NCBI RefSeq assembly: GCF_033958435.1 | Contig: NC_134161.1 | Location: forward strand, 6,200,001-6,264,000 | Direction of reading: 5' to 3' | Source: Carettochelys insculpta | Taxonomy: Eukaryota > Chordata > Testudines > Carettochelyidae | Length of the DNA: 64,000 nt | Shown here: positions 46,320 through 60,191 of the stretch, piece after piece | Layout: the number at the start of each line of letters is the position of its first letter | Numbering within the stretch: position 1 is the first letter of the stretch | Notes under the pieces: model-generated | The model's input: only the letters and a program-made list of their open reading frames with translations | Told to the model about the DNA's origin: nothing | The model's database searches: none | Position numbers and translations under genes: made by a program

Positions 46320-49079
46320 GACCTGGAAGTGAGGCTGTGGAGCGGGCCCCCCTCCTAACCTGTTCATTTCCCGACTTTGTGAGGTCTGATTTTAGGGAGC
46401 AATTTTTGACCTTGTGGAAAACAAGGGTGGAATTTTTCACGGCCTCCTCCATCCCCTTGCAGCCGCCCCTTGACCGCACCAGATTAGCGTGAAGCGGAGA
46501 GAAAATTGATGGGTCACAAGGCAGATTTCATCTCAGAGCTCAAAAAAGCCACAAAGCAATGAGTGTAGGGGACGAGCGGGAGAAGCAGCTCGATGCTTTT
46601 GCGAGGGTGGTCCTTCGGATCCAGCCCCCCGAAGGCCGTTCTAGCTGAAGGAGGAGAGGGCTAAGCCTTTGCGCCCTGGTAACAGGGCAGTCAGTTTGCC
46701 CGGCACATGAAAGCCAGCTGTGGCTGAGGCGGCCTGGCCCGGGAGCTCCAAACCCTCCTTACAGGGTGCTCCTTAAAGAAGGGTCATTGCAAGGGGTCAG
46801 AGTGAAGGAAGCTGAAAAGGAGAGACCCCCGTTCCCTCAGTAGAGGGTGGCGTCTTTGCCCAGCGAGTGCCAACGGCCGCAGAGAAAGCAGAAAAAGGAC
46901 ACCTGCCCCCTTCTTACAGGGAGCGGTGAATGGGAGAGGCGAGGTCCTCATCGGCGTGAAGCCAGAGAGACCGCTTGCCGGGTCGTCATTCGTGCCCGGG
47001 CATAAAAAGGGCTGTGGCAGTTGAAGGATAAGAGGGAGAAGACCTTGCACCCTGGTTACAGGGCAGTCCTTTTGCCTGTGGGGAGGGAAAAGGGAGCTGT
47101 GGCGAAAGATGTGGGGTGGAGGAAAGCCAGGGTGGTCCTGGAATGAGCGGCATGTTCATGGGCCAGAGCCAAGAGCGCTGAAGAGGAGAGACCCCCGTTC
47201 CCTCAGTAGAGGGTGGTGTCTTTGCCCAGCAAGTGCCAACGGCCCAAGAGAGGCTAGAAAGAAGAAACCTTCCCCCTCTTTGCAGGGGGAGAGGTGAATG
47301 GCACAGGGCGTTGAGAAGGCTAAATCCCATTGAGCTGAAAGCCATCACGACCTCAGCCCTTCTTAAAGGGTGGTCGCTCAGCCTCCGTTGGGTGCCAAAT
47401 GGAGCTCTTGGCAAGGAGTGGACTCTGATCCCTGCTTACAGAGAGGTCCTTCTCCCCGGCAGGGTGGGGGAAAGCCTAGGTGGGCGAGCGTACGTGGCGA
47501 TCTCTCGTCTCGGGAGAGCTGTGTGCATAAGGCGTGCGTGGGTTTTGACTGGCCTTTTCTTCTCTCTTCCTGCAGGTTCTTTGGCGCTTCTGTGATCTTC
47601 GGCGTTCTGTCCTTCCGATTTGCTAGAAAGAGAGAGAGAGAGAGGGAGGTGAGTCAGGCGAAGCGTGGGCTCGGCGGACCCCACCATTGCAAGGTCAATT
47701 CAGATGAAACAGGCAAAGCCCTCGTTGAAGTTACCCCAAGGCGGCGGTTTCGTCAGCAACGTGTAGCAGAAGGTAGGAGAGCTTGGAGCGGAAGCGAGGG
47801 CCAGGTGGATGCAGAGTACGGGGGGCTTTGGGTTGGCTGAGAGCGTGAGTGAGGAGGGCCCGGTCAGAGGAGAGCCAGGAGGAGAAATCCTTAGCTCTGT
47901 GCGGAGGCTGTTTTCTATGACTAGCTTTGAAAGGGGAGCGTGGGAAAGTCACACGCCCTAGTTAGAGGGAGTTGGTTTTGGCAATTTGTTGGCTTTTTTG
48001 AGCAAAGGGATGAAGTTTTCACGGCCTCCACCATCCCCTTACAGCCGCCCCTTCGCCACTCCGGGATAGCTGTGACCCGGACGAGAAAGACCGAGGCCAC
48101 GAAGGAGATGTCACTTGCAAGCTCCGACAATCCAGATGGAACTGGCTGTCGGGCGGTTGAGCGTGACCAGCAGCAGGAGAGCCTGAAGCCCTCTGAAAGG
48201 GCGGTTAGTCGTCCCGAGGCAAGTAAGAGGCTCTCGTAGCTCCAGGCTGAGGGAGATAGGACCTTACACCCTTGCTAGAGGGCGGTCGTTTTGCCTGGTG
48301 TGTCAAAGTGAGTTGTGGTCAAGACGCGTGGCGAAGGAAAACCGTCTCCTGCTTACAGGATGGTCCTTCTGCCATTGGCGTGCAAATTGGCCCGAAAGAA
48401 GGGGAGAGCTGCATTCCCTCAGTAGAGGGTGGGGTCTTTGCCCAGCAAGTGAGTTTGGCATGAAGTGGGCCAATGCAGAGAGGAGAGAAAGGAAAGAGCC
48501 CTGAGCCCTGAGTACAGGGCGGTCCCCCTTTCTGAAGCCAAATGGTCCTCCTTGAGCGAAGGTGGGGGGCAAGTGGCCAATGCGAAAAGATGGGGCAATG
48601 AACAGGTCAGGGAGGAATGCTGCTGAGTCTCCCTTGACCAGGAAACCCTCCCTGCCTCGGCAGCAGCCTTCCCGACTTACCTTCCTACCCCAGCAGGAGC
48701 ATTTCAGCTTGGTGCCTCTTAACCTTGACCCAAAAGGACAGCCCGTCCTAGCGACACAGACCTGTTAATAGGGTTAGGAGCAGCCACGCGCAAGACCGCA
48801 ATACCAGCACAGCTACCTGCGCCACCTGGCAGAGCAGACAACCTGGTCCCTGATTTCAAACGTAGCCCTAGACAGGAATGGCCTGTCACCATCAGCAAGG
48901 AAACCAAAGGCCTGGAATTCAGACACTAGTGCCAGAGCTCTCCGCATCTAGACAACTACGACTTCTGCGTCCAGCAGCGCCTCTCTTGCGCACAAGAACA
49001 ACAAGGAGGCCGGGGCTGAAACCTGAAGCTGCTGGGGCAGTGTAAATCGGGTGCAGAGCAAGAGGAAACGAGGAGGGAT
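46320..49079. repeat. Macrosatellite unit 3 (type A)
   Basis: 2760 bp. Lacks both B insertions; cassette 73 nt (47576-47648); CCTTGCAGCCGCC near 46455. Confidence 0.95.
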
Positions 49080-51871
49080 GACCTGGAAGTGAGGCTGTGG
49101 AGCGGGCCCCCCTCCTAACCTGTTCATTTCCCGACTTTGTGAGGTCTGATTTTAGGGAGCAATTTTTGACCTTGTGGAAAACAAGGGTGGAATTTTTCAC
49201 GGCCTCCTCCATCCCCTTACAGCCGCCCCTTGGCCGCACCAGATTAGCGTGAAGCGGAGAGAAAATTGATGGGTCACAAGGCAGATTTCATCTCAGAGCT
49301 CAAAAAAGCCACAAAGCAATGAGTGTAGGGGACGAGCGGGAGAAGCAGCTCGATGCTTTTGCGAGGGTGGTCCTTCGGATCCAGCCCCCCGAAGGCCGTT
49401 CTAGCTGAAGGAGGAGAGGGCTAAGCCTTTGCGCCCTGGTAACAGGGCAGTCAGTTTGCCCGGCACATGAAAGCCAGCTGTGGCTGAGGCGGCCTGGCCC
49501 GGGAGCTCCAAACCCTCCTTACAGGGTGCTCCTTAAAGAAGGGTCATTGCAAGGGGTCAGAGTGAAGGAAGCTGAAAAGGAGAGACCCCCGTTCCCTCAG
49601 TAGAGGGTGGCGTCTTTGCCCAGCGAGTGCCAACGGCCGCAGAGAAAGCAGAAAAAGGACACCTGCCCCCTTCTTACAGGGAGCGGTGAATGGGAGAGGC
49701 GAGGTCCTCATCGGCGTGAAGCCAGAGAGACCGCTTGCCGGGTCGTCATTCGTGCCCGGGCATAAAAAGGGCTGTGGCAGTTGAAGGATAAGAGGGAGAA
49801 GACCTTGCACCCTGGTTACAGGGCAGTCCTTTTGCCTGTGGGGAGGGAAAAGGGAGCTGTGGCGAAAGATGTGGGGTGGAGGAAAGCCAGGGTGGTCCTG
49901 GAATGAGCGGCATGTTCATGGGCCAGAGCCAAGAGCGCTGAAGAGGAGAGACCCCCGTTCCCTCAGTAGAGGGTGGTGTCTTTGCCCAGCAAGTGCCAAC
50001 GGCCCAAGAGAGGCTAGAAAGAAGAAACCTTCCCCCTCTTTGCAGGGGGAGAGGTGAATGGCACAGGGCGTTGAGAAGGCTAAATCCCATTGAGCTGAAA
50101 GCCATCACGACCTCAGCCCTTCTTAAAGGGTGGTCGCTCAGCCTCCGTTGGGTGCCAAATGGAGCTCTTGGCAAGGAGTGGACTCTGATCCCTGCTTACA
50201 GAGAGGTCCTTCTCCCCGGCAGGGTGGGGGAAAGCCTAGGTGGGCGAGCGTACGTGGCGATCTCTCGTCTCGGGAGAGCTGTGTGCATAAGGCGTGCGTG
50301 GGTTTTGACTGGCCTTTTCTTCTCTCTTCCTGCAGGTTCTTTGGCGCTTCTGTGATCTTCGGCGTTCTGTCCTTCCGATTTGCTAGAGAGAGAGAGAGAG
50401 AGAGAGTGAGAGGGAGGTGAGTCAGGCGAAGCGTGGGCTCGGCGGACCCCACCATTGCAAGGTCAATTCAGATGAAACAGGCAAAGCCCTCACCCCTCGT
50501 TGAAGTTACCCCAAGGCGGCGGTTTCGTCAGCAATGTGTAGCAGAAGGTAGGAGAGCTTGGAGCGGAAGCGAGGGCCAGGTGGATGCAGAGTACGGGGGG
50601 CTTTGGGTTGGCTGAGAGCGTGAGTGAGGAGGGCCCGGTCAGAGGAGAGCCAGGAGGAGAAATCCTTAGCTCTGTGCGGAGGCTGTTTTCTATGACTAGC
50701 TTTGAAAGGGGAGCGTAAGTCTCGGGCAAGCGAGGGAAAGTCCTACGCCCTAGTTAGAGGGAGTTGGTTTTGGCAATTTGTTGGCTTTTTTGAGCAAAGG
50801 GATGAAGTTTTCACGGCCTCCACCATCCCCTTACAGCCGCCCCTTCGCCACTCCGGGATAGCTGTGACCCGGACGAGAAAGACCGAGGCCACGAAGGAGA
50901 TGTCACTTGCAAGCTCCGACAATCCAGATGGAACTGGCTGTCGGGCGGTTGAGCGTGACCAGCAGCAGGAGAGCCTGAAGCCCTCTGAAAGGGCGGTTAG
51001 TCGTCCCGAGGCAAGTAAGAGGCTCTCGTAGCTCCAGGCTGAGGGAGATAGGACCTTACACCCTTGTTAGAGGGCGGTCGTTTTGCCTGGTGTGTCAAAG
51101 TGAGTTGTGGTCAAGACGCGTGGCGAAGGAAAACCATCTCCTGCTTACAGGATGGTCCTTCTGCCATTGGCGTGCAAATTGGCCCGAAAGAAGGGGAGAG
51201 CTGCATTCCCTCAGTAGAGGGTGGGGTCTTTGCCCAGCAAGTGAGTTTGGCATGAAGTGGGCCAATGCAGAGAGGAGAGAAAGGAAAGAGCCCTGAGCCC
51301 TGAGTACAGGGCGGTCCCCCTTTCTGAAGCCAAATGGTCCTCCTTGAGCGAAGGTGGGGGGCAAGTGGCCAATGCGAAAAGATGGGGCAATGAACAGGTC
51401 AGGGAGGAATGCTGCTGAGTCTCCCTTGACCAGGAAACCCTCCCTGCCTCGGCAGCAGCCTTCCCGACTTACCTTCCTACCCCAGCAGGAGCATTTCAGC
51501 TTGGTGCCTCTTAACCTTGACCCAAAAGGACAGCCCGTCCTAGCGACACAGACCTGTTAATAGGGTTAGGAGCAGCCACGCGCAAGACCGCAATACCAGC
51601 ACAGCTACCTGCGCCACCTGGCAGAGCAGACAACCTGGTCCCTGATTTCAAACGTAGCCCTAGACAGGAATGGCCTGTCACCATCAGCAAGGAAACCAAA
51701 GGCCTGGAATTGAGACACTAGTGCCAGAGCTCTCCGCATCTAGACAACTACGACTTCTGCGTCCAGCAGCGCCTCTCTTGCGCACAAGAACAACAAGGAG
51801 GCCGGGGCTGAAACCTGAAGCTGCTGGGGCAGTGTAAATCGGGTGCAGAGCAAGAGGAAACGAGGAGGGAT
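49080..51871. repeat. Macrosatellite unit 4 (type B)
   Basis: 2792 bp. Like unit 2; cassette 81 nt (50336-50416); near its end has GGAATTGAGACAC where most units have GGAATTCAGACAC. Confidence 0.95.
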
Positions 51872-54631
51872 GACCTGGAAGTGAGGCTGTGGAGCGGGCC
51901 CCCCTCCTAACCTGTTCATTTCCCGACTTTGTGAGGTCTGATTTTAGGGAGCAATTTTTGACCTTGTGGAAAACAAGGGTGGAATTTTTCACGGCCTCCT
52001 CCATCCCCTTGCAGCCGCCCCTTGACCGCACCAGATTAGCGTGAAGCGGAGAGAAAATTGATGGGTCACAAGGCAGATTTCATCTCAGAGCTCAAAAAAG
52101 CCACAAAGCAATGAGTGTAGGGGACGAGCGGGAGAAGCAGCTCGATGCTTTTGCGAGGGTGGTCCTTCGGATCCAGCCCCCCGAAGGCCGTTCTAGCTGA
52201 AGGAGGAGAGGGCTAAGCCTTTGCGCCCTGGTAACAGGGCAGTCAGTTTGCCCGGCACATGAAAGCCAGCTGTGGCTGAGGCGGCCTGGCCCGGGAGCTC
52301 CAAACCCTCCTTACAGGGTGCTCCTTAAAGAAGGGTCATTGCAAGGGGTCAGAGTGAAGGAAGCTGAAAAGGAGAGACCCCCGTTCCCTCAGTAGAGGGT
52401 GGCGTCTTTGCCCAGCGAGTGCCAACGGCCGCAGAGAAAGCAGAAAAAGGACACCTGCCCCCTTCTTACAGGGAGCGGTGAATGGGAGAGGCGAGGTCCT
52501 CATCGGCGTGAAGCCAGAGAGACCGCTTGCCGGGTCGTCATTCGTGCCCGGGCATAAAAAGGGCTGTGGCAGTTGAAGGATAAGAGGGAGAAGACCTTGC
52601 ACCCTGGTTACAGGGCAGTCCTTTTGCCTGTGGGGAGGGAAAAGGGAGCTGTGGCGAAAGATGTGGGGTGGAGGAAAGCCAGGGTGGTCCTGGAATGAGC
52701 GGCATGTTCATGGGCCAGAGCCAAGAGCGCTGAAGAGGAGAGACCCCCGTTCCCTCAGTAGAGGGTGGTGTCTTTGCCCAGCAAGTGCCAACGGCCCAAG
52801 AGAGGCTAGAAAGAAGAAACCTTCCCCCTCTTTGCAGGGGGAGAGGTGAATGGCACAGGGCGTTGAGAAGGCTAAATCCCATTGAGCTGAAAGCCATCAC
52901 GACCTCAGCCCTTCTTAAAGGGTGGTCGCTCAGCCTCCGTTGGGTGCCAAATGGAGCTCTTGGCAAGGAGTGGACTCTGATCCCTGCTTACAGAGAGGTC
53001 CTTCTCCCCGGCAGGGTGGGGGAAAGCCTAGGTGGGCGAGCGTACGTGGCGATCTCTCGTCTCGGGAGAGCTGTGTGCATAAGGCGTGCGTGGGTTTTGA
53101 CTGGCCTTTTCTTCTCTCTTCCTGCAGGTTCTTTGGCGCTTCTGTGATCTTCGGCGTTCTGTCCTTCCGATTTGCTAGAAAGAGAGAGAGAGAGAGGGAG
53201 GTGAGTCAGGCGAAGCGTGGGCTCGGCGGACCCCACCATTGCAAGGTCAATTCAGATGAAACAGGCAAAGCCCTCGTTGAAGTTACCCCAAGGCGGCGGT
53301 TTCGTCAGCAACGTGTAGCAGAAGGTAGGAGAGCTTGGAGCGGAAGCGAGGGCCAGGTGGATGCAGAGTACGGGGGGCTTTGGGTTGGCTGAGAGCGTGA
53401 GTGAGGAGGGCCCGGTCAGAGGAGAGCCAGGAGGAGAAATCCTTAGCTCTGTGCGGAGGCTGTTTTCTATGACTAGCTTTGAAAGGGGAGCGTGGGAAAG
53501 TCACACGCCCTAGTTAGAGGGAGTTGGTTTTGGCAATTTGTTGGCTTTTTTGAGCAAAGGGATGAAGTTTTCACGGCCTCCACCATCCCCTTACAGCCGC
53601 CCCTTCGCCACTCCGGGATAGCTGTGACCCGGACGAGAAAGACCGAGGCCACGAAGGAGATGTCACTTGCAAGCTCCGACAATCCAGATGGAACTGGCTG
53701 TCGGGCGGTTGAGCGTGACCAGCAGCAGGAGAGCCTGAAGCCCTCTGAAAGGGCGGTTAGTCGTCCCGAGGCAAGTAAGAGGCTCTCGTAGCTCCAGGCT
53801 GAGGGAGATAGGACCTTACACCCTTGCTAGAGGGCGGTCGTTTTGCCTGGTGTGTCAAAGTGAGTTGTGGTCAAGACGCGTGGCGAAGGAAAACCGTCTC
53901 CTGCTTACAGGATGGTCCTTCTGCCATTGGCGTGCAAATTGGCCCGAAAGAAGGGGAGAGCTGCATTCCCTCAGTAGAGGGTGGGGTCTTTGCCCAGCAA
54001 GTGAGTTTGGCATGAAGTGGGCCAATGCAGAGAGGAGAGAAAGGAAAGAGCCCTGAGCCCTGAGTACAGGGCGGTCCCCCTTTCTGAAGCCAAATGGTCC
54101 TCCTTGAGCGAAGGTGGGGGGCAAGTGGCCAATGCGAAAAGATGGGGCAATGAACAGGTCAGGGAGGAATGCTGCTGAGTCTCCCTTGACCAGGAAACCC
54201 TCCCTGCCTCGGCAGCAGCCTTCCCGACTTACCTTCCTACCCCAGCAGGAGCATTTCAGCTTGGTGCCTCTTAACCTTGACCCAAAAGGACAGCCCGTCC
54301 TAGCGACACAGACCTGTTAATAGGGTTAGGAGCAGCCACGCGCAAGACCGCAATACCAGCACAGCTACCTGCGCCACCTGGCAGAGCAGACAACCTGGTC
54401 CCTGATTTCAAACGTAGCCCTAGACAGGAATGGCCTGTCACCATCAGCAAGGAAACCAAAGGCCTGGAATTCAGACACTAGTGCCAGAGCTCTCCGCATC
54501 TAGACAACTACGACTTCTGCGTCCAGCAGCGCCTCTCTTGCGCACAAGAACAACAAGGAGGCCGGGGCTGAAACCTGAAGCTGCTGGGGCAGTGTAAATC
54601 GGGTGCAGAGCAAGAGGAAACGAGGAGGGAT
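51872..54631. repeat. Macrosatellite unit 5 (type A)
   Basis: 2760 bp. Like unit 3; cassette 73 nt (53128-53200). Confidence 0.95.
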
Positions 54632-55936
54632 GACCTGGAAGTGAGGCTGTGGAGCGGGCCCCCCTCCTAACCTGTTCATTTCCCGACTTTGTGAGGTCTG
54701 ATTTTAGGGAGCAATTTTTGACCTTGTGGAAAACAAGGGTGGAATTTTTCACGGCCTCCTCCATCCCCTTACAGCCGCCCCTTGGCCGCACCAGATTAGC
54801 GTGAAGCGGAGAGAAAATTGATGGGTCACAAGGCAGATTTCATCTCAGAGCTCAAAAAAGCCACAAAGCAATGAGTGTAGGGGACGAGCGGGAGAAGCAG
54901 CTCGATGCTTTTGCGAGGGTGGTCCTTCGGATCCAGCCCCCCGAAGGCCGTTCTAGCTGAAGGAGGAGAGGGCTAAGCCTTTGCGCCCTGGTAACAGGGC
55001 AGTCAGTTTGCCCGGCACATGAAAGCCAGCTGTGGCTGAGGCGGCCTGGCCCGGGAGCTCCAAACCCTCCTTACAGGGTGCTCCTTAAAGAAGGGTCATT
55101 GCAAGGGGTCAGAGTGAAGGAAGCTGAAAAGGAGAGACCCCCGTTCCCTCAGTAGAGGGTGGCGTCTTTGCCCAGCGAGTGCCAACGGCCGCAGAGAAAG
55201 CAGAAAAAGGACACCTGCCCCCTTCTTACAGGGAGCGGTGAATGGGAGAGGCGAGGTCCTCATCGGCGTGAAGCCAGAGAGACCGCTTGCCGGGTCGTCA
55301 TTCGTGCCCGGGCATAAAAAGGGCTGTGGCAGTTGAAGGATAAGAGGGAGAAGACCTTGCACCCTGGTTACAGGGCAGTCCTTTTGCCTGTGGGGAGGGA
55401 AAAGGGAGCTGTGGCGAAAGATGTGGGGTGGAGGAAAGCCAGGGTGGTCCTGGAATGAGCGGCATGTTCATGGGCCAGAGCCAAGAGCGCTGAAGAGGAG
55501 AGACCCCCGTTCCCTCAGTAGAGGGTGGTGTCTTTGCCCAGCAAGTGCCAACGGCCCAAGAGAGGCTAGAAAGAAGAAACCTTCCCCCTCTTTGCAGGGG
55601 GAGAGGTGAATGGCACAGGGCGTTGAGAAGGCTAAATCCCATTGAGCTGAAAGCCATCACGACCTCAGCCCTTCTTAAAGGGTGGTCGCTCAGCCTCCGT
55701 TGGGTGCCAAATGGAGCTCTTGGCAAGGAGTGGACTCTGATCCCTGGTTACAGACAGGTCCTTCTCCCCGGCAGGGTGGGGGAAAGCCTAGGTGGGCGAG
55801 CGTACGTGGCGATCTCTCGTCTCGGGAGAGCTGTGTGCGTAAGGCGTGCGTGGGTTTTGACTGGCCTTTTCTTCTCTCTTCCTGCAGGTTCTTTGGCGCT
55901 TCTGTGATCTTCGGCGTTCTGTCCTTCCGATTTGCT

Positions 55937-55977
<41 letters not shown>

Positions 55978-57431
55978 TGAGTCAGGCGAAGCGTGGGCTC
56001 GGCGGACCCCACCATTGCAAGGTCAATTCAGATGAAACAGGCAAAGCCCTCGCCCCTCGTTGAAGTTACCCCAAGGCGGCGGTTTCGTCAGCAACGTGTA
56101 GCAGAAGGTAGGAGAGCTTGGAGCGGAAGCGAGGGCCAGGTGGATGCAGAGTACGGGGGGCTTTGGGTTGGCTGAGAGCGTGAGTGAGGAGGGCCCGGTC
56201 AGAGGAGAGCCAGGAGGAGAAATCCTTAGCTCTGTGCGGAGGCTGTTTTCTATGACTAGCTTTGAAAGGGGAGCGTAAGTCTCGGGCAAGCGAGGGAAAG
56301 TCCTACGCCCTAGTTAGAGGGAGTTGGTTTTGGCAATTTGTTGGCTTTTTTGAGCAAAGGGATGAAGTTTTCACGGCCTCCACCATCCCCTTACAGCCGC
56401 CCCTTCGCCACTCCGGGATAGCTGTGACCCGGACGAGAAAGACCGAGGCCACGAAGGAGATGTCACTTGCAAGCTCCGACAATCCAGATGGAACTGGCTG
56501 TCGGGCGGTTGAGTGTGACCAGCAGCAGGAGAGCCTGAAGCCCTCTGAAAGGGCGGTTAGTCGTCCCGAGGCAAGTAAGAGGCTCTCGTAGCTCCAGGCT
56601 GAGGGAGATAGGACCTTACACCCTTGTTAGAGGGCGGTCGTTTTGCCTGGTGTGTCAAAGTGAGTTGTGGTCAAGACGCGTGGCGAAGGAAAACCGTCTC
56701 CTGCTTACAGGATGGTCCTTCTGCCATTGGCGTGCAAATTGGCCCGAAAGAAGGGGAGAGCTGCATTCCCTCAGTAGAGGGTGGGGTCTTTGCCCAGCAA
56801 GTGAGTTTGGCATGAAGTGGGCCAATGCAGAGAGGAGAGAAAGGAAAGAGCCCTGAGCCCTGAGTACAGGGCGGTCCCCCTTTCTGAAGCCAAATGGTCC
56901 TCCTTGAGCGAAGGTGGGGGGCAAGTGGCCAATGCGAAAAGATGGGGCAATGAACAGGTCAGGGAGGAATGCTGCTGAGTCTCCCTTGACCAGGAAACCC
57001 TCCCTGCCTCGGCAGCAGCCTTCCCGACTTACCTTCCTACCCCAGCAGGAGCATTTCAGCTTGGTGCCTCTTAACCTTGACCCAAAAGGACAGCCCGTCC
57101 TAGCGACACAGACCTGTTAATAGGGTTAGGAGCAGCCACGCGCAAGACCGCAATACCAGCACAGCTACCTGCGCCACCTGGCAGAGCAGACAACCTGGTC
57201 CCTGATTTCAAACGTAGCCCTAGACAGGAATGGCCTGTCACCATCAGCAAGGAAACCAAAGGCCTGGAATTCAGACACTAGTGCCAGAGCTCTCCGCATC
57301 TAGACAACTACGACTTCTGCGTCCAGCAGCGCCTCTCTTGCGCACAAGAACAACAAGGAGGCCGGGGCTGAAACCTGAAGCTGCTGGGGCAGTGTAAATC
57401 GGGTGCAGAGCAAGAGGAAACGAGGAGGGAT
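54632..57431. repeat. Macrosatellite unit 6 (type B, diverged)
   Basis: 2800 bp, the longest unit because of a longer (GA)n; cassette 89 nt (55888-55976). Private changes include CCCTGGTTACAGACAGG near 55742 and GTGTGCGTAAGG near 55835. Confidence 0.95.
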
Positions 57432-60191
57432 GACCTGGAAGTGAGGCTGTGGAGCGGGCCCCACTCCTAACCTGTTCATTTCCCGACTTTGTGAGGTCTG
57501 ATTTTAGGGAGCAATTTTTGACCTTGTGGAAAACAAGGGTGGAATTTTTCACGGCCTCCTCCATCCCCTTGCAGCCGCCCCTTGACCGCACCAGATTAGC
57601 GTGAAGCGGAGAGAAAATTGATGGGTCACAAGGCAGATTTCATCTCAGAGCTCAAAAAAGCCACAAAGCAATGAGTGTAGGGGACGAGCGGGAGAAGCAG
57701 CTCGATGCTTTTGCGAGGGTGGTCCTTCGGATCCAGCCCCCCGAAGGCCGTTCTAGCTGAAGGAGGAGAGGGCTAAGCCTTTGCGCCCTGGTAACAGGGC
57801 AGTCAGTTTGCCCGGCACATGAAAGCCAGCTGTGGCTGAGGCGGCCTGGCCCGGGAGCTCCAAACCCTCCTTACAGGGTGCTCCTTAAAGAAGGGTCATT
57901 GCAAGGGGTCAGAGTGAAGGAAGCTGAAAAGGAGAGACCCCCGTTCCCTCAGTAGAGGGTGGCGTCTTTGCCCAGCGAGTGCCAACGGCCGCAGAGAAAG
58001 CAGAAAAAGGACACCTGCCCCCTTCTTACAGGGAGCGGTGAATGGGAGAGGCGAGGTCCTCATCGGCGTGAAGCCAGAGAGACCGCTTGCCGGGTCGTCA
58101 TTCGTGCCCGGGCATAAAAAGGGCTGTGGCAGTTGAAGGATAAGAGGGAGAAGACCTTGCACCCTGGTTACAGGGCAGTCCTTTTGCCTGTGGGGAGGGA
58201 AAAGGGAGCTGTGGCGAAAGATGTGGGGTGGAGGAAAGCCAGGGTGGTCCTGGAATGAGCGGCATGTTCATGGGCCAGAGCCAAGAGCGCTGAAGAGGAG
58301 AGACCCCCGTTCCCTCAGTAGAGGGTGGTGTCTTTGCCCAGCAAGTGCCAACGGCCCAAGAGAGGCTAGAAAGAAGAAACCTTCCCCCTCTTTGCAGGGG
58401 GAGAGGTGAATGGCACAGGGCGTTGAGAAGGCTAAATCCCATTGAGCTGAAAGCCATCACGACCTCAGCCCTTCTTAAAGGGTGGTCGCTCAGCCTCCGT
58501 TGGGTGCCAAATGGAGCTCTTGGCAAGGAGTGGACTCTGATCCCTGCTTACAGAGAGGTCCTTCTCCCCGGCAGGGTGGGGGAAAGCCTAGGTGGGCGAG
58601 CGTACGTGGCGATCTCTCGTCTCGGGAGAGCTGTGTGCATAAGGCGTGCGTGGGTTTTGACTGGCCTTTTCTTCTCTCTTCCTGCAGGTTCTTTGGCGCT
58701 TCTGTGATCTTCGGCGTTCTGTCCTTCCGATTTGCTAGAAAGAGAGAGAGAGAGAGGGAGGTGAGTCAGGCGAAGCGTGGGCTCGGCGGACCCCACCATT
58801 GCAAGGTCAATTCAGATGAAACAGGCAAAGCCCTCGTTGAAGTTACCCCAAGGCGGCGGTTTCGTCAGCAACGTGTAGCAGAAGGTAGGAGAGCTTGGAG
58901 CGGAAGCGAGGGCCAGGTGGATGCAGAGTACAGGGGGCTTTGGGTTGGCTGAGAGCGTGAGTGAGGAGGGCCCGGTCAGAGGAGAGCCAGGAGGAGAAAT
59001 CCTTAGCTCTGTGCGGAGGCTGTTTTCTATGACTAGCTTTGAAAGGGGAGCGTGGGAAAGTCACACGCCCTAGTTAGAGGGAGTTGGTTTTGGCAATTTG
59101 TTGGCTTTTTTGAGCAAAGGGATGAAGTTTTCACGGCCTCCACCATCCCCTTACAGCCGCCCCTTCGCCACTCCGGGATAGCTGTGACCCGGACGAGAAA
59201 GACCGAGGCCACGAAGGAGATGTCACTTGCAAGCTCCGACAATCCAGATGGAACTGGCTGTCGGGCGGTTGAGCGTGACCAGCAGCAGGAGAGCCTGAAG
59301 CCCTCTGAAAGGGCGGTTAGTCGTCCCGAGGCAAGTAAGAGGCTCTCGTAGCTCCAGGCTGAGGGAGATAGGACCTTACACCCTTGCTAGAGGGCGGTCG
59401 TTTTGCCTGGTGTGTCAAAGTGAGTTGTGGTCAAGACGCGTGGCGAAGGAAAACCGTCTCCTGCTTACAGGATGGTCCTTCTGCCATTGGCGTGCAAATT
59501 GGCCCGAAAGAAGGGGAGAGCTGCATTCCCTCAGTAGAGGGTGGGGTCTTTGCCCAGCAAGTGAGTTTGGCATGAAGTGGGCCAATGCAGAGAGGAGAGA
59601 AAGGAAAGAGCCCTGAGCCCTGAGTACAGGGCGGTCCCCCTTTCTGAAGCCAAATGGTCCTCCTTGAGCGAAGGTGGGGGGCAAGTGGCCAATGCGAAAA
59701 GATGGGGCAATGAACAGGTCAGGGAGGAATGCTGCTGAGTCTCCCTTGACCAGGAAACCCTCCCTGCCTCGGCAGCAGCCTTCCCGACTTACCTTCCTAC
59801 CCCAGCAGGAGCATTTCAGCTTGGTGCCTCTTAACCTTGACCCAAAAGGACAGCCCGTCCTAGCGACACAGACCTGTTAATAGGGTTAGGAGCAGCCACG
59901 CGCAAGACCGCAATACCAGCACAGCTACCTGCGCCACCTGGCAGAGCAGACAACCTGGTCCCTGATTTCAAACGTAGCCCTAGACAGGAATGGCCTGTCA
60001 CCATCAGCAAGGAAACCAAAGGCCTGGAATTGAGACACTAGTGCCAGAGCTCTCCGCATCTAGACAACTACGACTTCTGCGTCCAGCAGCGCCTCTCTTG
60101 CGCACAAGAACAACAAGGAGGCCGGGGCTGAAACCTGAAGCTGCTGGGGCAGTGTAAATCGGGTGCAGAGCAAGAGGAAACGAGGAGGGAT
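57432..60191. repeat. Macrosatellite unit 7 (type A)
   Basis: 2760 bp. Cassette 73 nt (58688-58760). Shares GGAATTGAGACAC with unit 4 near its end; has GAGTACAGGGGG near 58930. Confidence 0.95.
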